Assembly (NCBI GenBank): GCA_029977305.1 | Contig: JAPOLF010000033.1 | Location: 1 to 13,498 of the forward strand | DNA: 13,498 bases | Direction of reading: 5' to 3' | Origin: a bacterium | GTDB lineage: Bacteria; Chloroflexota; Chloroflexia; Thermomicrobiales; UBA6265 | Part shown: piece by piece, positions 13,439-13,498 of the stretch | Position numbering within the stretch: the stretch's first letter is position 1 | Layout of the letters: each line of letters starts with the position of its first letter | Position numbers and translations under genes: made by a program | The notes under the pieces: model-generated | Database searches by the model: none | Seen by the model: only the letters and a program-made list of their open reading frames with translations | What the model was told of the DNA's origin: nothing

Positions 13439-13498
13439 GGTCGCGCCCTCCGTGATGACGTGCGGGATGGACGCGCTGAGTGTACCGAATCCGGCCCA

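Noticed and set aside
1..13498. tRNA genes, CRISPR arrays and insertion sequences
   Set aside because: No cloverleaf-like stretch, no regularly spaced direct repeats with unique spacers, and no transposase-like gene or flanking inverted repeats were seen on either strand.

Overview
This is a high-GC bacterial window with dense coding. The organism cannot be fixed from sequence alone. High GC, an ECF sigma factor with a zinc-finger anti-sigma factor, a cytoplasmic GH42 beta-galactosidase, a two-gene transketolase and surface proteins with an LPXTG-like MPETG anchor together suggest a monoderm lineage. Chloroflexota (Thermomicrobia-like) is my first guess and Actinomycetota the alternative; this is inference.

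Layout, left to right. (1) Bases 3-1012, plus strand: the 3' end of a small multi-helix membrane protein, a one-helix small protein, and a 106-residue Gly/Asn/Ala-rich protein (here P1), closed by a long hairpin. (2) Bases 1081-2787, minus: an ABC-F ATPase, divergent from a plus-strand GH42 beta-galactosidase (2900-4864). (3) Bases 4830-8740, minus: a co-directional run, in transcription order a CtBP-like D-2-hydroxyacid dehydrogenase, an ECF sigma factor, its zinc-binding two-helix anti-sigma factor, a secreted SIMPL-domain protein and a four-helix membrane protein. Sigma, anti-sigma and SIMPL genes are tightly spaced and probably form one envelope-signalling unit. (4) Bases 8741-11062: two tandem paralogues (P2, P3) of Gly-rich secreted proteins. 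Each has a signal peptide, two related repeat modules and an MPETG anchor. Each is preceded by a good sigma-70-like promoter and a leader of about 300 nt rich in hairpins, and each is followed by a strong hairpin terminator. (5) Bases 11121-11582, plus: a three-helix membrane protein with a Pro/Ser/Thr-rich tail. (6) Bases 11589-13438, minus: N- and C-terminal transketolase subunits as two genes with an ATGA overlap.

The most unusual content is the P1/P2/P3 family. P2 and P3 carry modules in the order A-B between an export signal and a wall-sorting signal. P1, about 8.5 kb away, carries the same modules in the order B-A and has neither signal. I do not recognise the family. The long structured leaders of P2 and P3, at nearly the same promoter-to-start distance, suggest post-transcriptional control. 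No tRNA, rRNA, CRISPR array or insertion sequence was seen.
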